A stretch of 64,000 nt of DNA from Bacteroides sp. (GTDB lineage Bacteria > Bacteroidota > Bacteroidia > Bacteroidales > Bacteroidaceae). Positions within the stretch are counted from its first letter, which is position 1, and every line of letters starts with the position of its first letter. Below the pieces are notes generated by a model. It did not search any database. It was not told the DNA's origin and saw only the letters and a program-made list of their open reading frames with translations. Shown here one piece after another: positions 19,757 through 29,330 of this stretch. The translations under genes and the position numbers were made by a program. The stretch is taken from the NCBI GenBank assembly GCA_023665805.1, contig JAMPDJ010000013.1, positions 1 through 64,000 on the forward strand, read 5' to 3'.

Positions 19757-20646
19757 TTCAGCCGGTCCAGTATTTCTATGATACGCTCCATTTCACGCTC
19801 GTTGGCGAAGGGAATGACAATTTTGCCTTTCCCCTTGTCCGAGCAGGTGAGCTGCACCTTGGTATGGAAGAATCCGGAAAGGCTCTCCCTCAGTATGTCA
19901 TACTCTTTTCCTCCCTTGGCGCCACGTCCTGCCAGACGCTGCCCGGTGGCCGTCTTCACAGCTCCGCCCTCGGAGAGTTCCTTCACCATGCCCTCCACCT
20001 TGTGCACGCTAAGCCCCTGCGACAGGATTTCGTTGTAGGCGCGAATCTGCAGCTTCGGATCGTCTATGGCCAGCAGGGCACGCGCATGCCCCATCTCCAG
20101 ACGACGGTCCTTCAGCCCCATCTGTATGGTGGCCGGAAGCTTCAGCAGGCGCAGATAGTTGGCAATTGTGCTGCGATTCTTGCCGACACGTTCCGAGAGA
20201 CGATCCTGCGTCAGGCCATACTGTTCCAAAAGGTGCTGATAGGCCAATGCTATTTCCAAGGCGTTCAAGTCCTCACGCTGGATATTCTCTATCAGGGCCA
20301 TCTCCATCATGTTCTCGTCATCCACGGTGCGGATGTATGCCGGTATTGCGTTGAGGCCGGCCATCTGGCTGGCACGCCAGCGACGCTCTCCGGCAATGAT
20401 GAGGTATGTGCCATCGCCCTGGTCACGCAGGGTGATCGGCTGGACTATGCCTATCTCGCGTATGCTGTCGGCCAATTCCTGCAAGGCAGCAGGGTCAAAC
20501 TCCCTGCGCGGCTGATTGGGATTGGGGACGATATGCGACACAGGTATCTCGTTTATGCTGCCCGACCCTGCCGTGTTCACCTTCTCGGTACTGATGAGGG
20601 CATCCAGTCCTCTGCCCAAGGCCGCATATTTCTTCTTTATTGCCAT
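19753..20646 (-). CDS. parB: Chromosome-partitioning protein ParB
   Basis: 297 aa. The ParB/Srx CTPase domain spans about 35-125, with the arginine-rich GERRWRASQ motif. A helix-turn-helix that reads parS DNA follows (YGLTQDRLSERVGKNRSTIANYLRLLKL in part, about 145-175), and a C-terminal dimerisation domain (about 240-297) holds a basic stretch (CSDKGKGKIVIPF). It loads on parS and works with ParA in origin segregation. The start immediately follows the parA stop (20647). Confidence 0.96.
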   Translation of the reverse strand: MAIKKKYAALGRGLDALISTEKVNTAGSGSINEIPVSHIVPNPNQPRREFDPAALQELADSIREIGIVQPITLRDQGDGTYLIIAGERRWRASQMAGLNAIPAYIRTVDDENMMEMALIENIQREDLNALEIALAYQHLLEQYGLTQDRLSERVGKNRSTIANYLRLLKLPATIQMGLKDRRLEMGHARALLAIDDPKLQIRAYNEILSQGLSVHKVEGMVKELSEGGAVKTATGQRLAGRGAKGGKEYDILRESLSGFFHTKVQLTCSDKGKGKIVIPFANEREMERIIEILDRLK

Positions 20647-21420
20647 TTAGTTCTGTTTCTCGTTTTTTTCAATAATCTCTTGCGCCAATGCCAGATGATT
20701 GCGTGCTCCGGCCGAGTCCACATCATAGTGCAGGACAGGCAGGCCATGGCTGGGAGCCTCGGACAACTTCACGTTGCGCTGGATGACGGTACGGAACACG
20801 AGTTCGCGGAAATGCCGCTTGACCTCGTCGTAAATCTGATTGGCCAGACGCAGGCGGCTGTCATACATCGTCAACAGGAATCCCTCGATTTCCAGATGCG
20901 GATTCAGCTTGGCCTTGATTATCTTTATCGTGTTCAACAGCTTGCTTATGCCTTCGAGGGCGAAATACTCGCACTGCACAGGAATGATGACACTGTCTGC
21001 CGCAGTGAGCGCATTCACCGTAATCAGGCCCAAAGACGGACTACAGTCGATGAGCACGTAATCATAATCCCGGACTACCGGAGAAAGCAGATTCAGCAGG
21101 ATGCGTTCGCGGTTCTTTCGGTTGAGCATCTCTATCTCGGCTCCCACCAGATCTATGTGGCTGGGAATGATGTCCAGGTTCTCCACATCGGTACTGTATA
21201 CGGCCTCATGCACGTCCACACCGTCTATCAGGCAATTGTAGATGGTGCAATCCACCTGAGCACTGTCAACACCCAAACCGCTGGAAGCGTTTGCCTGAGG
21301 ATCGGCGTCTATCAACAACACTTTCTTCTCCAGTGCGGCCAAGGATGCGGCCAGATTCATACTGGTGGTGGTCTTACCCACGCCACCCTTCTGGTTGGCC
21401 AAAGCAATTATTTTACTCAT
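20647..21420 (-). CDS. parA: Chromosome-partitioning ATPase ParA (Soj)
   Basis: 257 aa. The deviant Walker A KGGVGKTT lies at residues 10-17, with Walker A' and B at LLIDADPQAN and LIDCSPSLG. It is a P-loop ATPase that binds nucleoid DNA as an ATP dimer and moves ParB-bound origins. It is the first gene of a leftward operon of five or six genes ending in relA/spoT or the transglutaminase-like gene. Confidence 0.97.
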   Translation of the reverse strand: MSKIIALANQKGGVGKTTTSMNLAASLAALEKKVLLIDADPQANASSGLGVDSAQVDCTIYNCLIDGVDVHEAVYSTDVENLDIIPSHIDLVGAEIEMLNRKNRERILLNLLSPVVRDYDYVLIDCSPSLGLITVNALTAADSVIIPVQCEYFALEGISKLLNTIKIIKAKLNPHLEIEGFLLTMYDSRLRLANQIYDEVKRHFRELVFRTVIQRNVKLSEAPSHGLPVLHYDVDSAGARNHLALAQEIIEKNEKQN

Positions 21421-21462
21421 CTGCTTGCAAGAACTTAAGCTCTTTATATTCTATATTGCACG

Positions 21463-21470
21463 CAAAGATA
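21463..21470 (-). promoter_or_regulatory. Probable -7 box (TATCTTTG) of the parA operon
   Basis: On the minus strand TATCTTTG lies 43 bases upstream of the parA start. No clear TTTG sits at the normal -33 distance; that position is an A/T run. Confidence 0.45.
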
Positions 21471-21612
21471 CAAAAAAAAACAAGAACGAGAAAAAAAACG
21501 ACAAAGGAACATTGAAATAAAGCGTTTTAGCAAATCCGACGAGGGTTTACGGCAGTTCCCGCCATGGTATGGCGCGAGCAAGGTTTCGGGTCCAGTGTGA
21601 ACGAGGCTGGAC

Positions 21613-21666
21613 ATTCACGAATTCACTAAACCGTATTCACGAATCCGGAGACGCGAATTCGCGAAT
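21613..21666. repeat. Triple palindrome cluster, 22-bp period (copy 2 of 3)
   Basis: ATTCrCGAAT occurs at 21613-21622, 21635-21644 and 21657-21666, centres exactly 22 bp apart. It lies about 190 bp upstream of parA, in the 444-bp gap before the AraC gene. The rest of that gap shows only the parA -7 box and A/T-rich sequence. Confidence 0.8.
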
Positions 21667-21864
21667 ATCCAACACGTCTGTCGTTTTCATGCAGTCCGGC
21701 CTGACGGAAAAACCTGTTTTTTTGCGCAACTTTCCCGACTTACCCTATACCATAGGATTTCCCATCCGTGCAGGGAAATAAAATTGTTCCATGGGCTTCC
21801 ACCTCAAACATGCCCATATGTGCCAAAGCGTAGACCGTTGCCGTTCATGGTCGCGGCACACTGT

Positions 21865-22731
21865 TCATACGCCCCTGAATCTGGACGGCGTCACATAGGC
21901 ATGCTTCTTGAAGAACTTTACGAAATTAGAATCGTCATCAAATCCCAGATGGTAGGCAACCTCCTTTATCTGCATCTCCGGACACTCCCTTAACAGACGC
22001 TTTGCCTCGGCGAGTATGCGCAAATTGATTATTTCTGAGGGAGTTCGATCGGATACATGTGCCACGCATTTGTTCAACGTATTGCCGGATACGGACATTT
22101 CACGTGCATATGCTTTTACCGTATGCATGACCCTGAAGTTCTGTTCCACGCATCCCAGGAAATCCATGTATATCCTGTATTCCGAATCAACGTGCCCGGG
22201 TAATGCATTCCATTGCACCAATTGCTCAATATCCAGGACAAGAAGGGACAGCAGTACCCCAAGGTAGTCGCTGTATCTGGCCGTGTCCGGGCGTGCAGTC
22301 AATACTTTTATGTGATTTCCTATGTTTCTACACACCTTGGTTAAATCCCCTATGCTGTCTTGTGGCAAGTTGCAGACAGGAGCCATACCATTCACTGAGA
22401 AAAACATGCAGTCAACGAGGCCACATATGTTGGGTGACATGTTATTGAAAAGCTCCTCCGAGAACACTATGCCGATTCCCTTGCCGTATCCGCAAATCCG
22501 GCACAATTTCCTTGGAGAAATGAAGCAAATGTCGTTTGCTTTCATATCATAAGTACAACCGTCTATTCTTATCTTTACCATGCCCTTGGAAAGTATAAAT
22601 ATACGATAAACATCGCGCTTCCGTAGGCCTGAATCGCCACTGTCACTTCCGTCTTCACCTTTTTTAATAGAGACCGAGGAAACCTCCAGGAAGCCCTTGT
22701 GTGATTCCTTGTCGGAAAAGTTGTGTGTCAT
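21865..22731 (-). CDS. AraC family regulator divergent from the secretion operon
   Basis: 288 aa. The N-terminal half (about 20-130) is beta-rich and cupin-like. The C-terminal AraC/XylS domain (about 190-288) has two helix-turn-helices: MSVSGNTLNKCVAH and IKEVAYHLGFDDDSNFVKFF. It has no membrane segment. It is transcribed away from the TolC-HlyD-peptidase/ABC operon, with 221 bp between the starts, the usual position of a cognate regulator, so it probably controls that operon. A TATATTTG box at 22802-22809 (minus strand) could be its -7 element. Confidence 0.88.
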   Translation of the reverse strand: MTHNFSDKESHKGFLEVSSVSIKKGEDGSDSGDSGLRKRDVYRIFILSKGMVKIRIDGCTYDMKANDICFISPRKLCRICGYGKGIGIVFSEELFNNMSPNICGLVDCMFFSVNGMAPVCNLPQDSIGDLTKVCRNIGNHIKVLTARPDTARYSDYLGVLLSLLVLDIEQLVQWNALPGHVDSEYRIYMDFLGCVEQNFRVMHTVKAYAREMSVSGNTLNKCVAHVSDRTPSEIINLRILAEAKRLLRECPEMQIKEVAYHLGFDDDSNFVKFFKKHAYVTPSRFRGV

Positions 22732-22801
22732 GCGGTACCGATCTTAGGTTTTTTACTCTTTAATCAAGCATTTCATCATGCTTTTGATGATATTTGCATG
22801 A

Positions 22802-22924
22802 CAAATATATGCAGATTAGTGGTAAAAACATACTTTTTCACAATACAAAATGCCGCAAAACACAAATCTACCATCGTTTGGATGTTTTTTACCATGAAAG
22901 TTCTGTGACTAACTTGTATTTTTG
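22802..22924. promoter_or_regulatory. Divergent control region of AraC gene and secretion operon
   Basis: It contains a leftward TATATTTG (22802-22809) facing the AraC gene and a rightward TATTTTTG (22917-22924) facing the TolC gene. Neither has a TTTG at the normal -33 position, which suits promoters that need an activator. The rightward box predicts a start near 22931. Confidence 0.5.
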
Positions 22925-22952
22925 TACCACGACCATGAAAATCTTTGACACA

Positions 22953-24425
22953 ATGCGTTTCATACAGAAAATCATATTCTTGATGCTGGCAAACGCCGGT
23001 TCCGCCTTTGCCTTCGGGCAGGGACGGACCACCGTCAGCCTTGCCGAAGCCCTGAACCTGTACGTCTACAACACGCGCAATGTGCGCATATACCAAAAGA
23101 TGTATGAGAACACGCAACTCAAATACAGGATATACAGGAAGAGCCTGTTGCCATCCATAGAAATGAACGTCGTGCCACTCTCCTTCAACCACAACATGAA
23201 GATGCTCCAGAATTACATGACCGGCGAATACTATAACGTGGAGGAGTTTTCCAGCACCTCAAGCGCAGGACTTACCATGAAATATACCGTCGGAGCCACA
23301 GGCGGCGCGCTTTCCCTGAGCAGTTCCCTGAGCTATCTCCGCGAATTCACGTCCAAGGCGGACAATTTCAGCACCAGCCCGCTGTTTGCCAGCTACACCC
23401 AGCAGCTGCTGGGCGGCAGGAAAACGTTCCGCTACAACAAAAGGCTGAACGAGATGGCGCATGCCGTCGCACTGAAAAACTATTGTTCCGCAGTGGCAAA
23501 AGAGGGACAAACCATACTGCGCATGTACCTTGATGCATACGTGGCCAAGACTGACAAGGAGTACTATGCCACGACATGTGCCATGGGAGACACGCTCGTG
23601 CGGCATGCCAGGCTGAAACTGGAAGCCGGGAAAATCACGGAATACGACCTCAACCGGATAGAGTTGCAGCACATGGAAAACTACATGAACCTTGCAAAGG
23701 CGCGGGAAGAGTATGCACATGCCATCAGAATACTGGAAACGGAACTGCAACTGCAGGGCATAGAAGTGAGCGCGCCATGCGCGGAGACTCTGCCCGATTC
23801 GCTGGACTGCGAAGACGTGACAGACCTTATCCGGAGAAACAACCCGGAATACCACAACAGCGAACTGAAACGCCTGGAAGCGGAATATGCGCTGCACACG
23901 ACAAGGCAGGAAAACCGTTTCAACGCGAACATATCACTGTCCTATGGCCTTAACCAGTATGCACGGACCATAGGCGATGCCTACAGGAATCCCAACCAGC
24001 AGCAGTCCGCCTTCGTCACGCTCTCCATACCTGTGTTTGAATGGGGAGCGAACAGGGACAGAATAAGGATGGCCCGCAACGACTACGAGGCGGCGGTCCT
24101 CGAACAGGAGGGAGCCATGGACGCGTTCCGGGAAAAGACCATGGAGAGCGTGCATTTGTACAACAGATGTGCCGGCACGCTTGATTTGGCAGAGAAGCGT
24201 TTTGCACTGTCCAGACGCCAATACGAATTTGCCGTCATGCGCTTTGCACTCGGCAAGCTCAACACCGTCGAACTCATCTCGGCAGAGGACGAGCAACAGA
24301 AAGCCAAACAGGAGTATACCGACGTGCTGTGCGAACTATATACCAATTATTATCAGATAAGGACACTTGCCATGTATGATTTCTCCCAAAACAGGAATCT
24401 CGTGGAAACCATAAGATGCAACTGA
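22953..24425 (+). CDS. TolC-like outer-membrane channel of a type I secretion system
   Basis: About 490 aa from the Met at 22953; another in-frame Met at 22935 would start almost at the predicted transcript end. The signal peptide ends near AFAFGQ. Two long alternating beta/helical halves fit the outer membrane efflux protein family: Gln/Lys/Glu-rich coiled coil at about 170-300 and again at about 360-460. TolC-type trimers form the outer-membrane exit duct. The next gene starts 2 bp after its stop, and the three genes read as one operon exporting the double-glycine cargos downstream. Confidence 0.9.
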   Translation: MRFIQKIIFLMLANAGSAFAFGQGRTTVSLAEALNLYVYNTRNVRIYQKMYENTQLKYRIYRKSLLPSIEMNVVPLSFNHNMKMLQNYMTGEYYNVEEFSSTSSAGLTMKYTVGATGGALSLSSSLSYLREFTSKADNFSTSPLFASYTQQLLGGRKTFRYNKRLNEMAHAVALKNYCSAVAKEGQTILRMYLDAYVAKTDKEYYATTCAMGDTLVRHARLKLEAGKITEYDLNRIELQHMENYMNLAKAREEYAHAIRILETELQLQGIEVSAPCAETLPDSLDCEDVTDLIRRNNPEYHNSELKRLEAEYALHTTRQENRFNANISLSYGLNQYARTIGDAYRNPNQQQSAFVTLSIPVFEWGANRDRIRMARNDYEAAVLEQEGAMDAFREKTMESVHLYNRCAGTLDLAEKRFALSRRQYEFAVMRFALGKLNTVELISAEDEQQKAKQEYTDVLCELYTNYYQIRTLAMYDFSQNRNLVETIRCN

Positions 24426-24427
24426 AC

Positions 24428-25738
24428 ATGACAAAACCAGACAAGAAACATACAAAGCCGGATGTGGAAGTCCGCTCGGAAGAGGTGTCCGACATCATCG
24501 AACGCTTCCCGGCCGGATGGAGCGCGATCGTCTCGCTCATCGTCACTGTCGTGGTACTGACGGCCTTGGCTCTCGGCTTCGTGATAAAGTATCCCGACAC
24601 CGTTTCCGGCCAGTTGTACGTAACAGGGCGGAAAGCCCCGGTACGCATTGTGGCAAACACGTCCGGCAGGCTCCATCTGCTCATCCCCAACAATTCGGAC
24701 GTACACGAGGGGGAATGCCTCGGGTACATGGAAAACGGAGCGGACTATGCCGATGTGATGCGGCTCGACTCCTTGTGCGGGATACCCCTGCGTCCCGATG
24801 TGGAATTGTCTCTGCCGGACAGTCTCTCCCTCGGTTCTCTGGGAGTGATGTACAACGACTTTGCCCTGGCCTATGCGAAATTCGACCAACTGCGCGACAC
24901 AAGGATATACGACAACATGCGCAGCGCTCTTGCAAACCAGAGACGTTCCGCACAGAAGGTCGTCGACGAACTGAAAGAGCAAACAGCCCTCCATGGCACC
25001 ATCCATGCCACGGCAGAACAGGAATACCACGGCGACAGCATACTGCATGCGGCAGGAGTGCTAAGCGACGAGGAACTGCACCGGAGACGCGAAAGCCTGC
25101 TGAACCGGAAACTATCCGGCATAGAATACGATGTTGCAGAATTGACCAAACGCTACGAGATAGACGGCATCGACATAGAGATAGCAAAGATAGACCTGAA
25201 CGTGGAGGAGGAAATGCGTAACGCATTCAATGTACTCGTGGCGCAGAGCAATGTCCTGGCCGATGAGCTGGAACAGTGGAAATCACGCTATCTGTTCATA
25301 ACCCCCATCGGCGGCAGGCTGGAGTACCTTGGCTTTTGGAGGGAGAACATATATGTAGCCAACGGCAAGGAGGTATTTTCCGTGCTGCCGGACGACAACG
25401 AGATGATAGGAGAGATGTACATGTCCGTACACGGTGCGGGCAAGGTGGAGGAGGGACAGGACGTGAATGTGAAACTGGCAGACTACCCATACGACGAATA
25501 CGGATACGTCAGAGGGCGCGTGAACGCCATATCACGGCTCACGCACAATGCGGAAGGCTCCGACGGCACCGCGAAGGCATATCTTGTGGAGATAGCCTTC
25601 CCCTACGGGATGGTCACCAATTTCGGCAAGCACATCGCGCCCAACTACGAGGCCATAGGCATAGGAGAGATAATAACCAGGAAGCGCAGGCTCATAGAGC
25701 GGCTGTTTGACAACCTCAAGGCAAATACGGAAAAATGA
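24428..25738 (+). CDS. HlyD-like periplasmic adaptor of the secretion operon
   Basis: 436 aa (an upstream Met at 24416 would overlap the TolC gene by 10 bp). One transmembrane helix at about 30-52 anchors it in the inner membrane. A biotinyl-lipoyl half-motif (SGRLHLLIPNNSDVHEGECLGYM in part) flanks a long helical hairpin (about 150-260), and a beta-barrel domain follows (ITPIGGRLEYLG). It bridges the ABC transporter and the TolC channel. Its stop overlaps the start of the transporter (ATGATG at 25735), so translation is coupled. Confidence 0.9.
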   Translation: MTKPDKKHTKPDVEVRSEEVSDIIERFPAGWSAIVSLIVTVVVLTALALGFVIKYPDTVSGQLYVTGRKAPVRIVANTSGRLHLLIPNNSDVHEGECLGYMENGADYADVMRLDSLCGIPLRPDVELSLPDSLSLGSLGVMYNDFALAYAKFDQLRDTRIYDNMRSALANQRRSAQKVVDELKEQTALHGTIHATAEQEYHGDSILHAAGVLSDEELHRRRESLLNRKLSGIEYDVAELTKRYEIDGIDIEIAKIDLNVEEEMRNAFNVLVAQSNVLADELEQWKSRYLFITPIGGRLEYLGFWRENIYVANGKEVFSVLPDDNEMIGEMYMSVHGAGKVEEGQDVNVKLADYPYDEYGYVRGRVNAISRLTHNAEGSDGTAKAYLVEIAFPYGMVTNFGKHIAPNYEAIGIGEIITRKRRLIERLFDNLKANTEK

Positions 25739-27921
25739 TGTTCAGAAGATTCCCCACGGAATACCAGATGGATGCCAAGGACTGCGGCCCGGCATCGCTG
25801 AAGATGGTGGCAAAGCATTTCGGCAGATACTACTCCCTGCAGTATCTGCGCGACAAATGCGGCATCACCAAGGAGGGAGTGTCCCTGCTTGGCATCAGTG
25901 CGGCCGCCGAATCCATAGGCCTGCACACGCTGGCCCTCAAATGCACCATGGACGATGTGATATACAAGGTGCCGTTTCCTGCCATAGTATATTGGCAGGG
26001 CAACCATTTCGTGGTGGTGTATGACGCCAGCGAGAAGCACGTCTATGTCTCCGACCCCTGCAAGGGACATGTGAAATACTCCAGAAGGGAATTCATGGAG
26101 GGATGGTATGCCAAGGACGGCGACTATGGCGTGCTGCTGGCCATCGAACCTACGGCCGACTTCAGGCAGACGGAGCAGGAACGCCGGAAGAAACGCGACG
26201 ACCTTCTGGACATACTGCGATACTTCGTGCCATACAAGAGGCAGTTCTCCCTCATACTCGGCATCATGACGCTTGCCACCCTGCTCCAGGGACTGCTGCC
26301 GTTCATCTCCAAGGCGGTGATAGACATCGGCATAAGCACGTCCGATGTCAGATTCATCAACATGGTGCTCATAGGCAACATCTGCATACTGCTGAGCATA
26401 ATGATATTCAGCGTGGTGCGAGACTGGATTCTCATGCACATCACGGCGCGGGTGAACATCGCCCTCATCTCCGACTATCTCGTGAAGCTCATGAAGCTGC
26501 CGGTAACGTTCTTCGAGAACAAGCTGGTGGGCGACATCCTGCAGAGGGCGCAGGACCATGAGCGCATCAGGAGCTTCATCATGAACAATTCCCTGTCGCT
26601 GATATTCTCGTCGCTGACGTTCGTGATATTCTCCATTATCCTGCTGGTCTACAATTCCGTCATCTTCTATATCTTCCTTGCCGGATCCGTGCTCTATGTC
26701 TTGTGGGTGTTCATGTTCCTGAGCATCCGCAAGAAACTGGACTGGCAATACTTCGAGCTGGTTTCCAAAAACCAGAGCTACTGGGTGGAAACGGTGTCGG
26801 CCATACAGGACATAAAGATATACAACTACGAACGTGCCCGACGCTGGAAATGGGAGGAGATACAGGCACGCCTGTACCATGTGAACAAGCGCGTGCTGGC
26901 GGTCACCAACATGCAGACCCTGGGCGCACAGTTCATAGAGAACATCAAGAACATGGCCATCACCTTTTTCTGTGCCACGGCCGTCATCAGGGGCGACATC
27001 ACCTTTGGCGTGATGATATCCACCCAGTTCATCCTTGGCATGCTGAACGGTCCCCTTGTCCAGTTCATCAATTTCATAGTATCGGCACAATATGCCAGGA
27101 TTTCGTTCCTGCGCATGAACGAGATACGCCAACTGGAGGACGAGGACGAACTGCTGTCGGTGGGAATGAATACCATACTTCCCGAGAGCAAGAGCCTGGT
27201 ACTGGAGGGTGTCATGTTCCAGTATGCCCAGCATCTGCCCGTAATACTCAAGGGCATCAACCTATGCATCCCCGAAAACAAGGTCACGGCCATAGTCGGG
27301 GCCAGCGGATGCGGCAAGTCCACGTTGCTGAAACTTCTGATTCGCCTGTACAAGCCGTCATACGGAACTGTCAGCATGGGCAACATGAACGTCACCGCCA
27401 TTAACCTGCGCACTTGGCGCGGGATGTGCGGTGTGGTGATGCAGGACGGCCGCCTGTTCACGGATACCATACGCAACAACATAGTCCTGGATGACGAACA
27501 CATCAACAACGAGCAGTTGGTACACTGTTGCCGTGTGGCACAGATACTGGACGACATAGAGCAGATGCCACGAGGCTTTGACACGGAAATAGGAGAACAG
27601 GGACGCGGCCTGAGCGGAGGACAGAAGCAACGTCTGCTTATAGCAAGGGCACTGTACCGCAACCCCCAATACCTCTTTCTTGACGAAGCGACCAATGCCC
27701 TCGACACTGTAAACGAGCAAAAGATAGTACAAGCTCTCTCTTCCGCATTCGAGAACAGGACGGTGGTGGTGGTTGCCCACAGGCTGAGCACCATACGCCA
27801 CGCCCACCAGATAGTGGTGATGGACAAGGGCAGGATTGTGGAGATAGGCAATCATGAGTATCTGATGAAACTGAAAGGGATGTACTACAACATGATTGAG
27901 TCACAAATAGAAAAAGCATAA
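25735..27921 (+). CDS. C39 peptidase-containing ABC exporter (PCAT) for GG-leader cargo
   Basis: 728 aa. Residues 1-130 are a C39 peptidase with the full catalytic set: Q11, C17 (KDCGPASLK), H91 (GNHFVVVYD) and D107. This domain removes double-glycine leaders. Five or six membrane helices follow (about 160-440), then an ABC ATPase with Walker A GASGCGKST (about 520), signature LSGGQKQR (about 626), Walker B YLFLDEATNALD and the H-loop VVAHRLST. It cuts and pumps GG-leader substrates through HlyD/TolC to the outside. The first cargo gene lies 252 bp downstream. Confidence 0.95.
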   Translation: MMFRRFPTEYQMDAKDCGPASLKMVAKHFGRYYSLQYLRDKCGITKEGVSLLGISAAAESIGLHTLALKCTMDDVIYKVPFPAIVYWQGNHFVVVYDASEKHVYVSDPCKGHVKYSRREFMEGWYAKDGDYGVLLAIEPTADFRQTEQERRKKRDDLLDILRYFVPYKRQFSLILGIMTLATLLQGLLPFISKAVIDIGISTSDVRFINMVLIGNICILLSIMIFSVVRDWILMHITARVNIALISDYLVKLMKLPVTFFENKLVGDILQRAQDHERIRSFIMNNSLSLIFSSLTFVIFSIILLVYNSVIFYIFLAGSVLYVLWVFMFLSIRKKLDWQYFELVSKNQSYWVETVSAIQDIKIYNYERARRWKWEEIQARLYHVNKRVLAVTNMQTLGAQFIENIKNMAITFFCATAVIRGDITFGVMISTQFILGMLNGPLVQFINFIVSAQYARISFLRMNEIRQLEDEDELLSVGMNTILPESKSLVLEGVMFQYAQHLPVILKGINLCIPENKVTAIVGASGCGKSTLLKLLIRLYKPSYGTVSMGNMNVTAINLRTWRGMCGVVMQDGRLFTDTIRNNIVLDDEHINNEQLVHCCRVAQILDDIEQMPRGFDTEIGEQGRGLSGGQKQRLLIARALYRNPQYLFLDEATNALDTVNEQKIVQALSSAFENRTVVVVAHRLSTIRHAHQIVVMDKGRIVEIGNHEYLMKLKGMYYNMIESQIEKA

Positions 27922-28119
27922 CCCAACTACTTAACTAAAATATAGGATATCTGAAAAAGACAATCTTGCATTTCATACAGCGGAAAATAAACTCCTCTTC
28001 ATTCATTCGCCACCTGTTTACAGAATGGACGGCAGATGGATATATGGGACAGTACTGATTACGTTAACTACATATTCACTACAGTATCGCAACTACAAAA
28101 AAAGCAATAAGAATAAAAT

Positions 28120-28173
28120 AAGCTTACCCTCCAGTGAGGATAGCATTTAATTAACCTAACAAATTTAACAATT
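28120..28173 (+). promoter_or_regulatory. Conserved 5' leader of GG-cargo gene 1
   Basis: The ~55 bases before the start (AGCTTACCC..CAGTG then CATTTAATTAACCTAACAAA) recur before cargo 2 (36963-37017) and cargo 3 (40552-40606) almost unchanged. Each holds a very short hairpin around CAGTG whose paired bases differ between copies (CCTC/GAGG, CTCC/GGAG, CATCC/GGATG). The A/T-rich end acts as the Bacteroidetes-style ribosome entry region. No TAnnTTTG box is visible in it. Confidence 0.6.
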
Positions 28174-28815
28174 ATGAGAAAAAAGATTAGACAAGCATTG
28201 GCTGAACTGAGCCAGGAGTGCACTGCGTTATCACATCAGGAGATGGGCGGTGTAGTAGGTGGAGACAGGTACTATTTTAACTCGTCTGGGAATCTTACCG
28301 GTGTGGACAAATCTGAAGAAAATTATGTTTATGCCGGACAAAAAAGTTTTGCTTTAAATGGCACGTTGGATGGTCTGGATCCCAATAATCCAGATAATGT
28401 AGTTTTTTCCGGCGAAGGTGTTTCCGCTGAACTTTTTGAGTTTTTAGTGGATAATACCACGGTTGAATGGGGCTACGCATATAACGCAGGAGATAGCGGT
28501 GGCACTATGGCTACGTCCAATCGGTTTGACGGTATGAATACAAGTGGGATTAACTTTGCAAATTATGATTCCTTTGTTCACAATCACTCCCAAGTGGTTC
28601 AGCATCTGAAACAGAGTGAGATGGAAGAACTCAACAGCCTCCCAAGTCGTCAAGATGTAAAGTTTTTAGCTGGGAAAGATGGAGTTCAAGGACATATTTA
28701 TAATGAAGTGACTGGTACGTGGCACGACTATGACCAAAATTCTAAAACGCAAGAAGATTGGTATGTGGAACATGGATTTCTGTGGGATAAAGAAACAAAC
28801 AGTTGGTACAGATAA
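28174..28815 (+). CDS. Double-glycine-leader cargo 1, JAMM/MPN-like C-terminal domain
   Basis: 213 aa. Residues 1-30 are a double-glycine leader (basic start, LSHQEM, ending VVGG), the substrate signature of C39 exporters; cleavage after G30 leaves 183 residues starting DRYYF. The mature N-terminal ~65 residues are shared with cargos 2 and 3. The C-terminal part carries E98 (TVEWGYAY), H136-N-H138 (YDSFVHNHSQ) and S158-R-Q-D161, in the order E / HxH / SxxD used by JAMM/MPN zinc proteases and by JAB-like toxin domains. That similarity is my inference from spacing and motifs. It is likely an exported effector, followed by family A protein 1. Confidence 0.75.
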   Translation: MRKKIRQALAELSQECTALSHQEMGGVVGGDRYYFNSSGNLTGVDKSEENYVYAGQKSFALNGTLDGLDPNNPDNVVFSGEGVSAELFEFLVDNTTVEWGYAYNAGDSGGTMATSNRFDGMNTSGINFANYDSFVHNHSQVVQHLKQSEMEELNSLPSRQDVKFLAGKDGVQGHIYNEVTGTWHDYDQNSKTQEDWYVEHGFLWDKETNSWYR

Positions 28816-29330
28816 AAACAAACATAGATTCGCATAGTGTTCCGATGGCTATTGCCATACATGCGTTTGCGCGTTGATAGAATTAATGTGTAATGCAAAT
28901 AGATAATAATAGGCGTTATTGTGCTTTTGTAAAGTCATTAGGCCTCTTTGTAAGTTGTGAGAGATTTTTTTGTCAATATACATTACGCTAAGTTTATATC
29001 ATTCTATGATAACGAACTATTGATGATTGCTGCAAGAAATAAAGTCGTCACACTAATTCTGTCAAATGCCAAGCCTTTAATATGATAGCAAGTTAGACTT
29101 GCTATCATATACACTAATGTAAAATTTAAATTTCGTTACTTTGCCTAACATAACAAATAAGCGCAGTCATACATTTGCAAGCATTCATATAATTGCATTA
29201 CATAATGTTTGATATAACATGAAATAATTATACGTGTTGCAAACAAGGACGTGAATCGAAAAACGAGTAATACATATATTTGTACGCAACTCATGATTGT
29301 TAGGCTATAAATACACAAAACACATTCATC
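28816..29330. other. 515-bp A/T-rich gap between cargo 1 and family A1
   Basis: No gene is visible. It holds a hairpin with 12-bp arms (TATGATAGCAAG, 29081-29092, pairing with 29098-29109) and a TATATTTG box at 29275-29282, a probable -7 element about 50 bp before the A1 start. The base composition is clearly more A/T-rich than the flanking housekeeping regions. Confidence 0.6.

Noticed and set aside
28816..29330. Possible small RNA or gene in the gap after cargo 1
   Set aside because: Only a hairpin and a -7 box are visible; no frame or conserved RNA motif supports a gene.
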